From: Candidatus Berkelbacteria bacterium
GTDB taxonomy: Bacteria > Patescibacteriota > UBA1384 > DTJR01
Length of the DNA stretch: 48,166 nucleotides
NCBI GenBank assembly: GCA_026397175.1
Contig: JAPLVK010000005.1
Coordinates: 1 to 48,166 of the forward strand
Direction: 5' to 3'
Under the pieces are notes generated by a model. It saw only the letters and a program-made list of their open reading frames with translations. It was not told where the DNA came from and did no database searches. The position numbers and the translations under genes were made by a program. Every line of letters starts with the position of its first letter. The first letter of the stretch is position 1. Below are positions 32,689 through 40,220 of the stretch, piece after piece.

Positions 32689-32757
32689 GGGAATCGGGGA
32701 CGCTTCATTTTGGGGAATCGGGGACGCTTCATTTTTACCCTGATCTTTGGAGATAAG
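32689..32757. repeat. GGGGACGCTTC repeat, left copy
   Basis: ggggaatcggggacgcttca occurs twice in tandem here. The second unit extends into a stretch (32720-32757) that is identical over 38 bp to 35113-35150. GGGGACG-type repeats elsewhere are linked to REP-type elements and Y1 (TnpA_REP) transposases; none is encoded in this window. Confidence 0.8.
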
Positions 32758-32804
32758 AGTTTGGAAACGGTGGGGCTTGAATCAGAGTTTTTAGCGCAAA
32801 AAAT

Positions 32805-33146
32805 TTAATAATTATCTAAAATTAAATCAATCTGCTTTTTTAATTTCGGAATATCGTTAACTACTGTATCCCAAACAATATCCGGCTTAGTTTCAATATA
32901 ACCGTGAGCAATTTGGTTTCTTAAGCCAACGGCTTCATACCACGGTAAGTCATGATGTATTTCTTTAAATTCAGCGCTTAGGGTATTTACTGCCTCACCT
33001 AGCACAATAATTTGCATCAAAATAGCGTCATAGAAAGTCGAATTTTTTACGAATTCATCGAAAGAGAGACTGCTTGAATACTCTAAAATCTTTCCAGCAG
33101 CGTCTCGAATGTGTAATAAATGTAACTTGTCTCTATCTATTTTCAT
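32805..33146 (-). CDS. hepT: HepT-like HEPN toxin (DUF86)
   Basis: 113 aa, all-helical HEPN domain with the full RX4HXY motif (RNQIAHGY, residues ~76-83). In characterised pairs this protein is an RNase that is silenced when MntA adds AMP groups to the Tyr of this motif. It overlaps the mntA-like gene by 14 bp and is translated after it, the usual order for this pair. Confidence 0.88.
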   Translation of the reverse strand: MKIDRDKLHLLHIRDAAGKILEYSSSLSFDEFVKNSTFYDAILMQIIVLGEAVNTLSAEFKEIHHDLPWYEAVGLRNQIAHGYIETKPDIVWDTVVNDIPKLKKQIDLILDNY

Positions 33147-33435
33147 ATATCTTTTTGGCTTCAGATAAAATATCTTGTTTAATATACTTGTCCAAAGAGT
33201 CTTTCTCCGCTAAATCAACTTTACGACCGATAATTTGCTCAAAATGGTGTTGGGAAGCAAATAATTTAAACAAGCTCATTGTTTTTTTGGCTTCGAAGAA
33301 TAAATCAACATCGCTATCCTTTTTGGCATCCCCATGCAAAAAAGACCCAAAGAGATAAATGCTCTGAATATAGTCCTTATTCGGATCGGACTCAACCGCT
33401 TCCTTAACTTTTGCAATAATTTCTTCTTGACTCAT
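33133..33435 (-). CDS. mntA: MntA-like minimal nucleotidyltransferase antitoxin
   Basis: 100 aa. The minimal nucleotidyltransferase motif is exact: GS-x10-DxD (GSFLHGDAKKDSDVD), with a third acidic residue in KVDLAEKDS. It should AMPylate and inactivate the adjacent HepT-like toxin. The ATG at 33435 is preferred over the TTG at 33444. An extended -10 (TGATACTAT) lies just upstream, and a very similar one serves the divergent GHKL gene. Confidence 0.88.
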   Translation of the reverse strand: MSQEEIIAKVKEAVESDPNKDYIQSIYLFGSFLHGDAKKDSDVDLFFEAKKTMSLFKLFASQHHFEQIIGRKVDLAEKDSLDKYIKQDILSEAKKIYENR

Positions 33436-33538
33436 AATGATCAAATAGTATCATATTTCACGAGAATAATATAGAAAAAATGTTACATGTCTTTTGCGCG
33501 GATATTCACATTTGAATTTAACCTGATACTATGTAGCC

Positions 33539-35020
33539 ATGCAAGAGACAAGAGTTAATTTAAAACGATTGCTCGAAGATATTCGGGACAGTTACGCGAT
33601 GTCTTTGGAGGAGGTGATCGTTGTCGAGCTTATTGCCAATGCGCTTGATTCGGGTGCATCAAATATTGATTTTTTTGTAAATCCTCTCGAGCAAACATTT
33701 ACAATTGTTGACAATGGACGCGGAATGCGTCGGCCGACCCTGAAGGAATATCATAACATTGCCGCTTCGACCAAGACGCGAGGCGCCGGAATTGGTTTCG
33801 CCGGCATTGGCGCCAAACTATCGCTCCTAGTCGCTGACTCGGTGATAACCGAGACCAAAGGCGGCCGTGGCACGCATGCGGCCACCACTTGGCATCTTTC
33901 AAGCGACACTCGCGCCCCATGGCAGTTTCTACCCTGCTCGGGGATTGTTTCAACCCCTCGCGGAACAGCGGTCACGATTACTTTAGAAGATATTGACTCT
34001 GCGCTTTTATCGCGCGACTTTATTTATCAGACGGTTACAAGCCACTTTTATCCGCTTTTTATTCCGGAATTTTTTGAAGCGATTTATAGTTTTATATATA
34101 GAAATGGAGTTAAATTTTCACTAAACGGCAATCAAATTGATTTGGTTGACAAATGCCTCCCTGATACATCAAAAATTTTTCGGATTATTCTGGGGCGCCA
34201 GACCAAACACCTGGCTGGATTCGGTTATCTCGCTCAATTGAAAAGCGGTGAGGCCAGTGGTTTGAGCATTTCGACTTACGGCAAGGTAATAAAAACCGGC
34301 TGGGAATGGGCTGGGTTAGAGGTGCCATCGAATCTCGGTTTATTTGGATTTGTCGAGATTCCGGCTTTGTCACAGATTTTAACAATGAACAAAATGGATT
34401 TTTTGCGCGACGCGACAAGTTTGAAAAAATATTATCAATATCGCAAAGCCATCCAGGCGGCGATCCAACCGATTTTGGTGGAATTTGGCGGCAATTCGGG
34501 TATTGCCGATCCGGTCAAGGTTTTGCGTCCGTTGACTCGCCAAATAGAGCATGCCCTGCGAGCGATGCTTGGTAGCTTTCCCGAACTTTTGCCCCTACTT
34601 GGTGTTCGCGCTACCAAAGACAACGACAAAGCGATCAAGGCGCTGGATCGTCAGCAACTGATTAAGGTTGCCGAAAGCGATCATGAAATAGAAACGAAAA
34701 GTAGCGAGAAAAAAATCGAGCCAACAACCAAAAAGCATAATAAAAAGCGCTCAAAAACAACCGCGCTCGCCATCGGCTACGAGACCGCAGGTGCAACGAA
34801 TCCGATTGCGCGGATGGTTGAAAGTAGAATTTTGATCAATACTGATCATCCTGCTTATTTGAAAGCTAGAAGCCAGCGGGTCGAGGGCTACCATGCTGTT
34901 TTCTGTGTCGCGTGGTCGCTGTCGCATTATTTAGAGGACGGCCGCTCGCCGCAACTTTTTATAAATGATTTTCTTTCTTCTTGGGGACGCCAAGACCCAC
35001 AAACATCGCGAATGTTCTGA
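33539..35020 (+). CDS. GHKL ATPase, MutL/Hsp90/MORC-like, possible defence gene
   Basis: 493 aa. The ATP-binding Bergerat fold is clear: N box E30/N34 (ELIANALD), G1 box DNGRGM (58-63), and a glycine-rich lid GIGFAGIGAKLS (84-95). A second domain (about 150-330) precedes a Lys/Ser-rich linker (385-415), then a C-terminal module ending VESRILINTDHPAYLKA... and YHAVFCVAWSLSHYL. MutL signature regions for mismatch repair are not evident. Its place divergent from mntA/hepT inside a 38-bp repeat suggests a mobile or defence context. The start follows TGATACTAT, with a nearly leaderless mRNA. Confidence 0.78.
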   Translation: MQETRVNLKRLLEDIRDSYAMSLEEVIVVELIANALDSGASNIDFFVNPLEQTFTIVDNGRGMRRPTLKEYHNIAASTKTRGAGIGFAGIGAKLSLLVADSVITETKGGRGTHAATTWHLSSDTRAPWQFLPCSGIVSTPRGTAVTITLEDIDSALLSRDFIYQTVTSHFYPLFIPEFFEAIYSFIYRNGVKFSLNGNQIDLVDKCLPDTSKIFRIILGRQTKHLAGFGYLAQLKSGEASGLSISTYGKVIKTGWEWAGLEVPSNLGLFGFVEIPALSQILTMNKMDFLRDATSLKKYYQYRKAIQAAIQPILVEFGGNSGIADPVKVLRPLTRQIEHALRAMLGSFPELLPLLGVRATKDNDKAIKALDRQQLIKVAESDHEIETKSSEKKIEPTTKKHNKKRSKTTALAIGYETAGATNPIARMVESRILINTDHPAYLKARSQRVEGYHAVFCVAWSLSHYLEDGRSPQLFINDFLSSWGRQDPQTSRMF

Positions 35021-35112
35021 TGTGCACATTTTTTCAAAAGTCCTAACTTATTCAGGCGCGACTTGATGCCCCGCGTTTTCTGCCGAGAATATTTTGTTTT
35101 GGGGATTGTTTT

Positions 35113-35150
35113 GGGGACGCTTCATTTTTACCCTGATCTTTGGAGATAAG
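35113..35150. repeat. GGGGACGCTTC repeat, right copy
   Basis: These 38 bp are identical to 32720-32757, so the two copies bracket the mntA/hepT and GHKL genes in direct orientation. The short gap 35021-35200 holds nothing else recognisable. Confidence 0.85.
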
Positions 35151-35200
35151 GACAAGGAAGCGGGAGCATGTCCGACGAGTAGGGATTTGGTCCAGAATAT

Positions 35201-35880
35201 TTACGCAACTTTCGAGATTTTGTGCCAATGCCGCACTTGTTTTAAAAATTTAAATAGCCCCAAACCATGAGAATGATAGACGGAAAACTTTGGATCTCTA
35301 ACAATCAAATACCCTTTGTTTAAAAAATATCTTGCCCAAGCCGTATCCTCTCCTCCTTTGATCAGCCCCTCATCAAATAGATGTTGCTGCCATAAATTTT
35401 TTCTGATAATCGAATTTGTATTGCCAAGAACGCCTATTCGGGCTTTTGATATGATTTTTTTGCTTTTAAAAAATCCGAAGCCATAATAAATTTTTTCCCA
35501 AATACTGGCGTCCGGTAAGGGCTGAATATTCCCATAGATGCCAGCGATTCTTTCTTCCTTAAAATTATCAAGTCCGTTCCCGAGCCACTCGGAATTGATC
35601 GGCACGGAATGACCGCTCAAATATACCAAGAAATCACCGCTAGCTTTTTGGGCTGCAAAGTTACATGCGTAAGGATATGTAAATTCATTGGGCTTTATTT
35701 TATAAATTTTAAGATTAATTTTTGACTGAAAACTTTCAGCGATTTGTAAAGTTCGATCAGCTGAACCAGAATCAACAACAATAACCTCAAAGTCCTTTTC
35801 GTCTGTTCGGCGAGGGCTCCCAGAACCGCCCCTAACCATTTCTGCTCGTTTTTAGTCCTGATTATTATTGATGCCTTCAT
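35201..35880 (-). pseudogene. family 2 glycosyltransferase, frameshifted
   Basis: The N-terminal part (ATG at 35880) begins MKASIIIRTKNEQKWLGAVL, the normal GT2 start. After LAEQT the frame changes near 35797-35803, at a run of four A (acgaaaagg on the minus strand). The next frame carries DFEVIVVDSGSADRTLQIAE (nucleotide-sugar binding), the SGHSVPINSEWL region, and GNTNSIIRKNLW through to the stop at 35201. One extra A would restore a ~226-aa enzyme. It is either inactivated or a homopolymer error. GT2 enzymes build cell-surface glycans. Confidence 0.8.
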
Positions 35881-35929
35881 TGGTCATGTTATAACACAAA
35901 AACCTGATTTTTAACAGGTTTATCTTAAT

Positions 35930-36075
35930 TGAAGCCCTTCGACTGCGCTCAGGACATTCGACTTTTGATTATTGCAAATGTCGCAAATCAGGTGGTCGCA
36001 GACCATGAGCAGTCAGTCCTTCGACAAGCTCAGGACATTCGACAATTTCCTGGCTTGCGCCATGAGCTTGTCGAA
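35930..36075. repeat. ccttcgacaagctcaggacattcg-type repeats
   Basis: cccttcgactgcgctcaggacattcgac (35935-35962) and ccttcgacaagctcaggacattcgac (36018-36043) are near copies in the same orientation. An inverted fragment (atgagcttgtcgaatgg) borders the tRNA 3' end. Confidence 0.6.
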
Positions 36076-36165
36076 TGGCGGAAGCGGGAGGATTCGAACC
36101 TCCGATGACCTTGCGGCCACTCCGGTTTTCGAGACCGGCCCGATCAACCACTCTGGCACGCTTCC
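36076..36165 (-). tRNA. tRNA-Ser (CGA)
   Basis: Read on the minus strand: acceptor stem GGAAGCG/CGCTTCC, a long variable arm typical of serine tRNA, anticodon loop CTCGAAA with anticodon CGA, T arm GGAGG-TTCGAAT-CCTCC, and an encoded CCA end. It decodes UCG. Confidence 0.95.
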
Positions 36166-36177
36166 ATCAGCAAACAC

Positions 36178-36252
36178 AACGAATTATGAATCTCGAATAA
36201 CGAATTACGAATGGATCCAGCAGTCATTATTCATAATTCATAATTCAAGATT
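36178..36252. repeat. AT-rich inverted repeat (gaattatgaat family)
   Basis: acgaattatgaatctcgaat and its partner attcataattcaagattcgt form a long imperfect hairpin just downstream of yidC. Confidence 0.65.
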
Positions 36253-36259
36253 CGTGCTT

Positions 36260-37087
36260 CTATTCTTTCTCCTTCACCGTTACCACCACCCCGCCCTTGT
36301 TGTACGATTCGACTTTTTGATGGGTAACTTCGGCAACTTCCTCCGCAATCACTTCGGTTGTATGCAACCGTTCGAGAACAATCTTCTGCTGAAAAACCAT
36401 AAAGACGGTTTGAGTAATCCAATACAGAGACAGCGCCGCCGGCAAGGTGTACGAGATATAGGCAGCCATCACCGGAAATAAGAAAATAAATTGATTATTA
36501 AGCGCTTTAGAGAAGGCGGCGCTTTGATCACCCGGGTTGGTCTGTGGCTGAAGCGCTTTGGTCTGAAGCGACTGGATAAGCTGCGTTCCGGCCGTCAAAA
36601 TCGGTAGCGCCCAGGCCACAACGGACTGCCACCCTCCGTTTTTTGCAATCACCATAACTTTTTGGGTTAAATCAATTCCTAAAAAAGAACTATTAATTGA
36701 TTGAAGGTGCGGGGTAAAAGAATATAAAAGGTTGGTTTTGACTCCCCCGGCCAGACCGATTCTAGTAAATATGCCATAAAATCCAATCAAAACGACAAGC
36801 TGGACAATCATCGGCAAACAGCTTCCGAGCGGATTTACACCTTCTTGTTTGTATAAATCCATGGTTGCTCTTTGCTCGGCTTGTTTGTCGCCCTTGTGTT
36901 TCTCTTTCAGAGCATTCAATCTCCCCTGCAGCGCCTTTTGTTTGTGCTGCATTTTGGTCATGGAAATGGTCGGCTTTAAAAACGCGAGCCGAAGCAGAAT
37001 CGTGATAACAATAATAGAAACCCAAACAAAATGCCCGGGGACAATTGAGGTAACAAGGATCAATAAATTGTAGAAAAATGCTGTCAT
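36260..37087 (-). CDS. yidC: YidC/Oxa1-type membrane insertase
   Basis: 275 aa with five core helices and no large periplasmic P1 domain, as in Gram-positive-type YidC. A cytoplasmic basic hairpin (SMTKMQHKQKALQGRLNALK) follows the first core helix, then DLYKQEGVNPLGSCLPMIVQ leads into the second. A conserved Arg in the hydrophilic groove is plausible (FTRIGLAGG). It inserts membrane proteins with or without SecYEG. It is the last of the rpmH-rnpA-yidD-yidC group. Confidence 0.93.
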   Translation of the reverse strand: MTAFFYNLLILVTSIVPGHFVWVSIIVITILLRLAFLKPTISMTKMQHKQKALQGRLNALKEKHKGDKQAEQRATMDLYKQEGVNPLGSCLPMIVQLVVLIGFYGIFTRIGLAGGVKTNLLYSFTPHLQSINSSFLGIDLTQKVMVIAKNGGWQSVVAWALPILTAGTQLIQSLQTKALQPQTNPGDQSAAFSKALNNQFIFLFPVMAAYISYTLPAALSLYWITQTVFMVFQQKIVLERLHTTEVIAEEVAEVTHQKVESYNKGGVVVTVKEKE

Positions 37088-37095
37088 GGTTTTAG

Positions 37096-37259
37096 TTAAA
37101 AGGGTAAAGGGTAAGGGGTAAAGTAGAAAAGGGGAAAGGTTAAAGGGGGAAGGATCAATCCCGAGCTTTGCCTTATTTGCGTTTGCTTCTCAATTTGCTT
37201 TCCACTTTTTCCTTTCTACTTTCTACTTTGCCTCTTATCTTTACCCTTTACCCTTTTAA
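37096..37259. repeat. 19-bp inverted repeat between yidC and yidD
   Basis: ttaaaagggtaaagggtaa (37096-37114) and its exact complement (37241-37259) are 126 bp apart. The interval is purine-rich on one side and pyrimidine-rich on the other, so the two halves could fold into a long imperfect hairpin. The right copy overlaps the end of yidD. It has no obvious gene content. Confidence 0.7.
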
Positions 37260-37505
37260 TTTTACCCTGCTTGGTGCTGGATCGTATCCGCCCTTGGAAA
37301 ACGGATTGCAGCGGCAGATTCGCCAAGTGCCGTACACAATTCCTGCAATTACTCCGCGATTTTGAATTGTCTGGGCGGTGTATTCGCTACAACTTGGATA
37401 ATACCTGCAAAATCCTTCCGGGCAAAGTCGGTGCATCGGGCCATGGTCCAAACTTAATGTTTTTTGGTAAACCCTGATTAGCCCTACCGCAGCGCGTCTA
37501 AGCAT
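37248..37505 (-). CDS. yidD: membrane protein insertion efficiency factor YidD
   Basis: 85 aa with the full YidD pattern: LIRVYQKTLS, CRYYPSCSEYTAQTI with three conserved Cys, and RICRCNPFSKGGYDPAP. It aids YidC-dependent insertion. It starts inside the 3' end of rnpA (22-bp overlap), the conserved arrangement at bacterial origins. Confidence 0.95.
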   Translation of the reverse strand: MLRRAAVGLIRVYQKTLSLDHGPMHRLCPEGFCRYYPSCSEYTAQTIQNRGVIAGIVYGTWRICRCNPFSKGGYDPAPSRVKLKG

Positions 37506-37807
37506 TTTTTTGCCTCTTCCTCCAAAGTCCTAAAATCCGCTTTTGCCGCCGTTTCCCTTGGAAATAACACTATATCATATCCTTGCAAATTAGCGACTTG
37601 CGGCTTAAATGCCTCCCTGGTTTTTCTCCGCAGATAGTTTCTGGTCGTTGCTTTGGCGGAAACCTTTTTGGAAACCACAATCGCAAATCGAATCGGCAAA
37701 TTTGGCCTTGATCTTAAAATTCTCGCTTTAAAACATTCCGACTGAAAGTTAAATCCCCTTTGCAGCACTCTTTGAATATCGCGGCTTTGGGAAAGTCGGT
37801 TAATCAT
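37484..37807 (-). CDS. rnpA: ribonuclease P protein component
   Basis: 107 aa with the RnpA signature (VVSKKVSAKATTRNYLRRKTREAFK), whose basic residues bind RNase P RNA and pre-tRNA. The length is normal. The ATG at 37807 is 1 bp after the rpmH stop. The RNA subunit is not in this window. Confidence 0.95.
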   Translation of the reverse strand: MINRLSQSRDIQRVLQRGFNFQSECFKARILRSRPNLPIRFAIVVSKKVSAKATTRNYLRRKTREAFKPQVANLQGYDIVLFPRETAAKADFRTLEEEAKKCLDALR

Positions 37808-37808
37808 T

Positions 37809-37952
37809 TTATTTTGTGGTGATCGTGAGGCGTTTTCGCCCCTTAAGTCGCCTTCTTTTTAAAATTTTAAGACCACCAAGCGATTTAAGTCGCGCCCGAA
37901 AACCATGCGTTTTTGCTCTTTTTCTTTTTGAGGGTTGATATGTTCGTTTCAT
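37809..37952 (-). CDS. rpmH: 50S ribosomal protein L34
   Basis: A 47-aa, highly basic protein with the L34 pattern ([20 protein letters not shown], then [11 protein letters not shown]). Its length is close to the usual 44-47. It is the first gene of the rpmH-rnpA-yidD-yidC operon, with a consensus promoter at 37986-38014. Confidence 0.95.
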   Translation of the reverse strand: MKRTYQPSKRKRAKTHGFRARLKSLGGLKILKRRRLKGRKRLTITTK

Positions 37953-37985
37953 AATAAATAATTAAATAATTGTGATAACGGATTG

Positions 37986-38014
37986 ATTATAACAGGAGTT
38001 TTGTTTTTTAACAA
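37986..38014 (-). promoter_or_regulatory. promoter of the rpmH operon
   Basis: On the minus strand TTGTTA and TATAAT are separated by 17 bp, 34 bp before the rpmH ATG. Confidence 0.75.
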
Positions 38015-38034
38015 GAGTACTGCATGCAAATAAG

Positions 38035-38082
38035 AAGGGCCACCCTTCGTCCGCGCCAATGGCGGGACTACGGGTGGCCCTT
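38035..38082 (-). terminator. intrinsic terminator
   Basis: The 11-bp stem AAGGGCCACCC/GGGTGGCCCTT has an inner hairpin and, on the minus strand, a TTCTTA tract after it. It ends the orphan gene stopping at 38090 and separates it from the rpmH promoter. Confidence 0.75.
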
Positions 38083-38089
38083 GGAATGC

Positions 38090-38911
38090 TTATTCCTTCT
38101 TTCTCCTCAAGTCAAGCCGCCCAAAGGCGGCCTCGATTTCGTTGCGGGAGTTGTTGGGACTAACAATGAGGCAATTCTGGATCTTAAAGATATCCGTAAT
38201 GCTGGACGAGATCCAGACGGGCTCGTCAAGCCCATCCGCATACACCCAGAAGCCCTTGCCCGCGTCTGGGATCCACGCATGTAGACCATTTGGCCAGAAA
38301 GAAAGAACTAGCGGCTGAATCTGATCTTCCTGTCCATCGTTAACCGTGACGCTTATGCGAAACTCTCTCCACCCGACCGGTCCGATTCCCATTTCGCCCA
38401 TCAAGTCGCCCAGTTTCTTAAAGCATCCCCAGGAGAAGTGCTTGCAAACCGAGCCCTCAAGGCCAAGGTGCTCCATGATAACCCACGGTGTTGCAAACAC
38501 TTTGCGGATCAGGTCTCTCTGGATCCGACCCCGAAGAGCATAGTTTTGTTCGCCGAAATCATCCGGGTTCACCAGGAAGGTCAGTTCGTCAGTCGTCTCA
38601 CTCATATCACCGGTAAACACCTCAAGGTTGGAGATAGCTCGGCTAAGATCATCCTCCTGCCCGCTTAGAGTGCAGCCCTCGTGATAAAGGCCGGTGACTA
38701 AGCCGAGACCAAGCTTGAGCATTTCGGTGTAATCCAAAAAGTTCACGATTACCCCGAGCAAAAACTCCTCGGCGGGTTTGCGACCGAGTGTCGCGTCTAG
38801 ATGAGCGAGAATCTTGCTGAACTCGCCAAACCCGTTTTTGATGTCTGGAAGATCTTGCCACGGCGGCAGAATAATCTCGCCAGAGATATCGGTCGCGACC
38901 CACAAGTACAT
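38090..38911 (-). CDS. unknown protein, GC-rich orphan near the origin
   Basis: About 273 aa, soluble, mixed helix and strand, with no recognised domain (MYLWVATDISGEIILPPWQD near the start, FRISVTVNDGQEDQIQPLVL toward the end). The start is uncertain. The ATG at 38911 is 24 bases from a perfect AAGGAGG site; that site is instead well spaced from an in-frame ACG at 38929; the TTG at 38971 would sit at the predicted transcript start. A promoter lies at 38978-39006 and a terminator at 38035-38082. It is a self-contained unit between rpmH and dnaA. Confidence 0.6.
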   Translation of the reverse strand: MYLWVATDISGEIILPPWQDLPDIKNGFGEFSKILAHLDATLGRKPAEEFLLGVIVNFLDYTEMLKLGLGLVTGLYHEGCTLSGQEDDLSRAISNLEVFTGDMSETTDELTFLVNPDDFGEQNYALRGRIQRDLIRKVFATPWVIMEHLGLEGSVCKHFSWGCFKKLGDLMGEMGIGPVGWREFRISVTVNDGQEDQIQPLVLSFWPNGLHAWIPDAGKGFWVYADGLDEPVWISSSITDIFKIQNCLIVSPNNSRNEIEAAFGRLDLRRKKE

Positions 38912-38977
38912 CTGCCCGTTTAGGTTCGTTTCGAACCTCCTTCTTGGTGTCTTCTTGTTGTCAAAAAACAAGACCTA

Positions 38978-39006
38978 AATATAGCGCGATTATTTTTAAA
39001 ATGCAA
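38978..39006 (-). promoter_or_regulatory. promoter of the orphan gene at 38090-38911
   Basis: On the minus strand TTGCAT and TATATT are 17 bp apart. Confidence 0.65.
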
Positions 39007-39025
39007 GAGGGTGGCAGTTGTATAA

Positions 39026-39071
39026 ACATCAAAGGGGCGGGTGGTATCTTGCGACACCGGCCCGCCCCTGT
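39026..39071 (-). terminator. intrinsic terminator
   Basis: The stem AGGGGCGGG/CCCGCCCCT with an inner GGT/ACC pairing is followed by TTTGATGTTT on the minus strand. It ends the Nfu-like gene stopping at 39088. Confidence 0.7.
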
Positions 39072-39087
39072 CTTGAAACAGCGCCGA

Positions 39088-39780
39088 CTAGCTTGAGTCC
39101 TCGTCGGCAGTATAGTCCTCCTTCTTCTTGAAACAGTCGCGCACTTTGCGAATGATCGGCCCGATCGCGGCGACCGCGACGCCAGCTGCGACGGTGGCCC
39201 ACATCAGGTACTCGCCAACCCATTGGAGGTCGAAGAGCAGAAACCCGAGGACGATGACCCCCAGCCCGATGTTCTTGAGGTCGTGATCGCGCTCTCGGGC
39301 CAGCATTTTGTCAATCCAGCCGGCCGCGCTGGCCTTGAAACATGCGACCTTGTAGCGCCAAGGTGAGCCGTAGATCTGCTCGAGCGGGTGCATCACAATG
39401 GCCCGCTTGATGACCTTGACGGCCTGCGGGCAGATCTCATTCCAGGTGTAGGCCCCGGCCTTACAGATACTTATCTCGTAAGGACAGATAAACACCTCCT
39501 TGACTCCCTTGATAGCCATAAGCCCCCTGACGATCTGGGAGCCAAGCGGGCCGGCATGGGCGAGATACTCCTCGCTTTTCGGCCTAAGCGGGCGCATGAA
39601 GTGCTCGATCACACTCCGGCAAATCTCTGCTCTTGTGTGTAGAGCGAGCATGTCCGGATTCCCGTAGCGCTCCCCGACCTTGACATACGACACTGCGGTT
39701 ACATCTTCGTCGGTGCGACCCATCTCGAGCATGGCAGGTTGGGAACTCATCATCTTAGCCACGCCCCTTTCAACGAACAT
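39088..39780 (-). CDS. Nfu N-domain-like protein with C-terminal membrane anchor
   Basis: About 230 aa. Residues ~75-135 resemble the Nfu/NifU N-terminal (scaffold) domain: AHAGPLGSQIVRGLMAIKGV then KEVFICPYEISICKAGAYTW and a helix to IKRAI. The Fe-S binding CxxC domain of true Nfu is absent. Two hydrophobic segments near 180-218 anchor it, followed by a Lys/Asp tail. The ATG at 39780 has GAGGA just upstream and follows the predicted transcript start; a GTG at 39804 would lie inside the -10 region. GC-rich unit with its own promoter and terminator. Confidence 0.6.
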   Translation of the reverse strand: MFVERGVAKMMSSQPAMLEMGRTDEDVTAVSYVKVGERYGNPDMLALHTRAEICRSVIEHFMRPLRPKSEEYLAHAGPLGSQIVRGLMAIKGVKEVFICPYEISICKAGAYTWNEICPQAVKVIKRAIVMHPLEQIYGSPWRYKVACFKASAAGWIDKMLARERDHDLKNIGLGVIVLGFLLFDLQWVGEYLMWATVAAGVAVAAIGPIIRKVRDCFKKKEDYTADEDSS

Positions 39781-39804
39781 TGTTCCTCGCATTGGGAACA
39801 CCAA

Positions 39805-39833
39805 TTTATACCATAAATGTGTTCGTCTGTCAA
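39805..39833 (-). promoter_or_regulatory. consensus extended -10 promoter
   Basis: On the minus strand TTGACA, a 17-bp spacer ending atttatgg, and TATAAA. It has the same TATGGTATA core as the promoters at 7231-7259 and 29376-29404. Confidence 0.8.
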
Positions 39834-39895
39834 CCCGTTCGGGGCTCCTCGGTGGGGTGCGAGGGTTTAACCCTTGCAGTAATTAATACCAAGAT

Positions 39896-40191
39896 CTATC
39901 CACAGGCCGTCCACCCCACACCACTCCTTACTGCAAAACGAACTCCGTTCTGTTATTGCAGTGCGTTGGGTAGCGGGGCGAGATTGCACACCCCATGTTC
40001 TGTGAACAATAAACATTAAGTAGCAGCTCATATTCATCCACAACTCATCCACAGGCAGCTCAAACAAACAACGAACTTTGGTATATATTTCTTTATCTAA
40101 GTCGCTCACTAACGGGTTCAAAAACAAAGTTATCCACAGGCCCTTGACGATAGTACACTAAACGATCTACATTAAGGTTGCCTGTGGATAA
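39896..40191. other. DnaA-box cluster upstream of dnaA
   Basis: Two boxes match TTATCCACA exactly (40130-40138, and 40183-40191 on the minus strand). Single-mismatch versions lie at 39896-39904, 40034-40042 and 40045-40053. Together with the dnaA-dnaN cluster this marks the replication origin region. A TTGACG/TACATT promoter candidate (40144-40173) for dnaA lies between two boxes, consistent with autoregulation. The gene-free stretch 39805-40220 also holds structured element copy B and the promoter at 39805-39833. Confidence 0.8.
39914..39992. repeat. structured element, copy B (covarying hairpin)
   Basis: It begins CCCCACACC and ends CACACC like copy A at 15580-15659. Outer stem ACTGCAA/TTGCAGT (39930-39936 with 39956-39962), loop AAC/TGTTA, inner stem GAAC/GTTC (39940-39943 with 39947-39950), then GCG and a GC-rich tail with GCGGGGCG. 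Four base pairs differ from copy A, each on both sides of the stem. It sits between DnaA-box-like sites. Confidence 0.75.
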
Positions 40192-40220
40192 CTTGTTTCA
40201 GCTAACTAATTTTCAAACAC

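Noticed and set aside
37168-37365. Plus-strand 65-codon frame between yidC and yidD
   Set aside because: It lies in polypyrimidine repeat sequence and overlaps yidD antisense; composition is Leu/Pro/Phe low complexity with no ribosome binding site.
39780-40019. Plus-strand frame through structured element copy B, with some similarity to the frame through copy A
   Set aside because: The two peptides look alike only because the DNA element is shared. Changes between copies preserve base pairing in the stems rather than one reading frame, and no start signals are present.
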